Shown here one piece after another: positions 63,920-64,000 of a stretch of 64,000 nt of DNA; the first letter of the stretch is position 1, and every line of letters begins with the position of its first letter. Under the pieces are notes generated by a model. That model did no database searches and had not been told where the DNA came from. It worked only from the letters and a program-made list of their open reading frames with translations. This stretch comes from Roseiarcus sp963779095 (GTDB taxonomy: Bacteria; Pseudomonadota; Alphaproteobacteria; Rhizobiales; Beijerinckiaceae). Location of the stretch: assembly GCA_963779095.1 (NCBI GenBank), contig CAVZWU010000016.1, positions 1-64,000 of the forward strand, in the 5' to 3' direction. Made by a program: the position numbers and the translations under genes.

Positions 63920-64000
63920 ATGCAGGTGGAAGAGACCGCAATTCCGGCGGTCAAGATCGTGACGCCGAAGAAGCACGGCGACGCCCGAGGGTTCTTCTCC
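63920..64000 (+). CDS. rfbC: dTDP-4-dehydrorhamnose 3,5-epimerase, first 27 codons
   Basis: The start MQVEETAIPAVKIVTPKKHG followed by DARGFFS is characteristic of RfbC, whose N-terminal block is KHGDARGFFSE. The enzyme epimerises dTDP-4-keto-6-deoxyglucose on the path to dTDP-L-rhamnose for surface polysaccharide. The gene runs off the window's right edge. An alternative GTG start lies one codon upstream (63917). Confidence 0.8.
   Translation, partial: MQVEETAIPAVKIVTPKKHGDARGFFS

Overview
The window looks like an accessory region of a high-GC alphaproteobacterium, most likely a member of the Hyphomicrobiales (Methylocystaceae/Beijerinckiaceae-like). The hints are the membrane ferritin MbfA, GAF-type sensor kinases, a COG4705/PepSY two-component module, a PEPxWA-type C-terminal anchor, sugar ABC transporters of the RbsC/FrcC type, and a set of insertion sequences common in that order. 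I place it by protein resemblance only; no rRNA or standard tRNA is present.

Layout. 0.2-2.0 kb: complete ISL3 element that cuts a response regulator. 2.0-5.9 kb: broken GAF sensor kinase, then a hybrid junction into the tail of a sugar permease and an intact sugar ABC ATPase. 6-14.2 kb: an IS graveyard (ISKra4 remnant; IS3 split by an IS110/IS1111-type element; decayed IS21; IS91 with its own tyrosine recombinase; IS110 and IS6 remnants; an amidohydrolase tail). 14.3-19 kb: a minus-strand sugar ABC operon (binding protein, permease, frameshifted double ATPase, permease). 19.2-21.4 kb: IS6 remnant, a doubly frameshifted RES/Xre toxin-antitoxin pair, a WGR-domain fragment. 21.9-23.7 kb: a secreted PEP-CTERM-like protein and an Ala/Ser-rich protein. 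24.2-27.5 kb: response regulator, sensor kinase, PepSY protein and COG4705 membrane protein. 27.7-30.7 kb: cis-prenyltransferase, an ICMT-like membrane methyltransferase, a SAM methyltransferase and a broken nucleoside phosphorylase. 30.8-39.7 kb: ISL3 fragment, mbfA, dmeF cut by an IS5 (IS427-group) element, IS110 and IS6 remnants, a headless LysR gene, an intact IS6, two small genes and a broken dinB.

39.7-53 kb is the most coherent non-mobile block: a membrane-bound patatin-like phospholipase, a PCMH flavoprotein remnant, two unrecognised proteins, a DyP-type peroxidase, a catalase-like haem protein, a secreted di-haem cytochrome c and a GMC oxidoreductase. Together they suggest a lipid-release plus oxidation (oxylipin-like) pathway that I cannot match to a characterised system. 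53-64 kb returns to mobile DNA: an IS110, an IS21 whose istB is split by a 2.6-kb serine-recombinase element, a group II intron maturase tail, a lower-GC stretch with a tRNA-like fold and a hypothetical gene, another IS110, and the first codons of rfbC at the right edge.

Many genes, including ones not next to any IS, carry single-base frameshifts. Real decay is plausible, but an unpolished long-read assembly would look the same, so pseudogene calls based on one indel are provisional.
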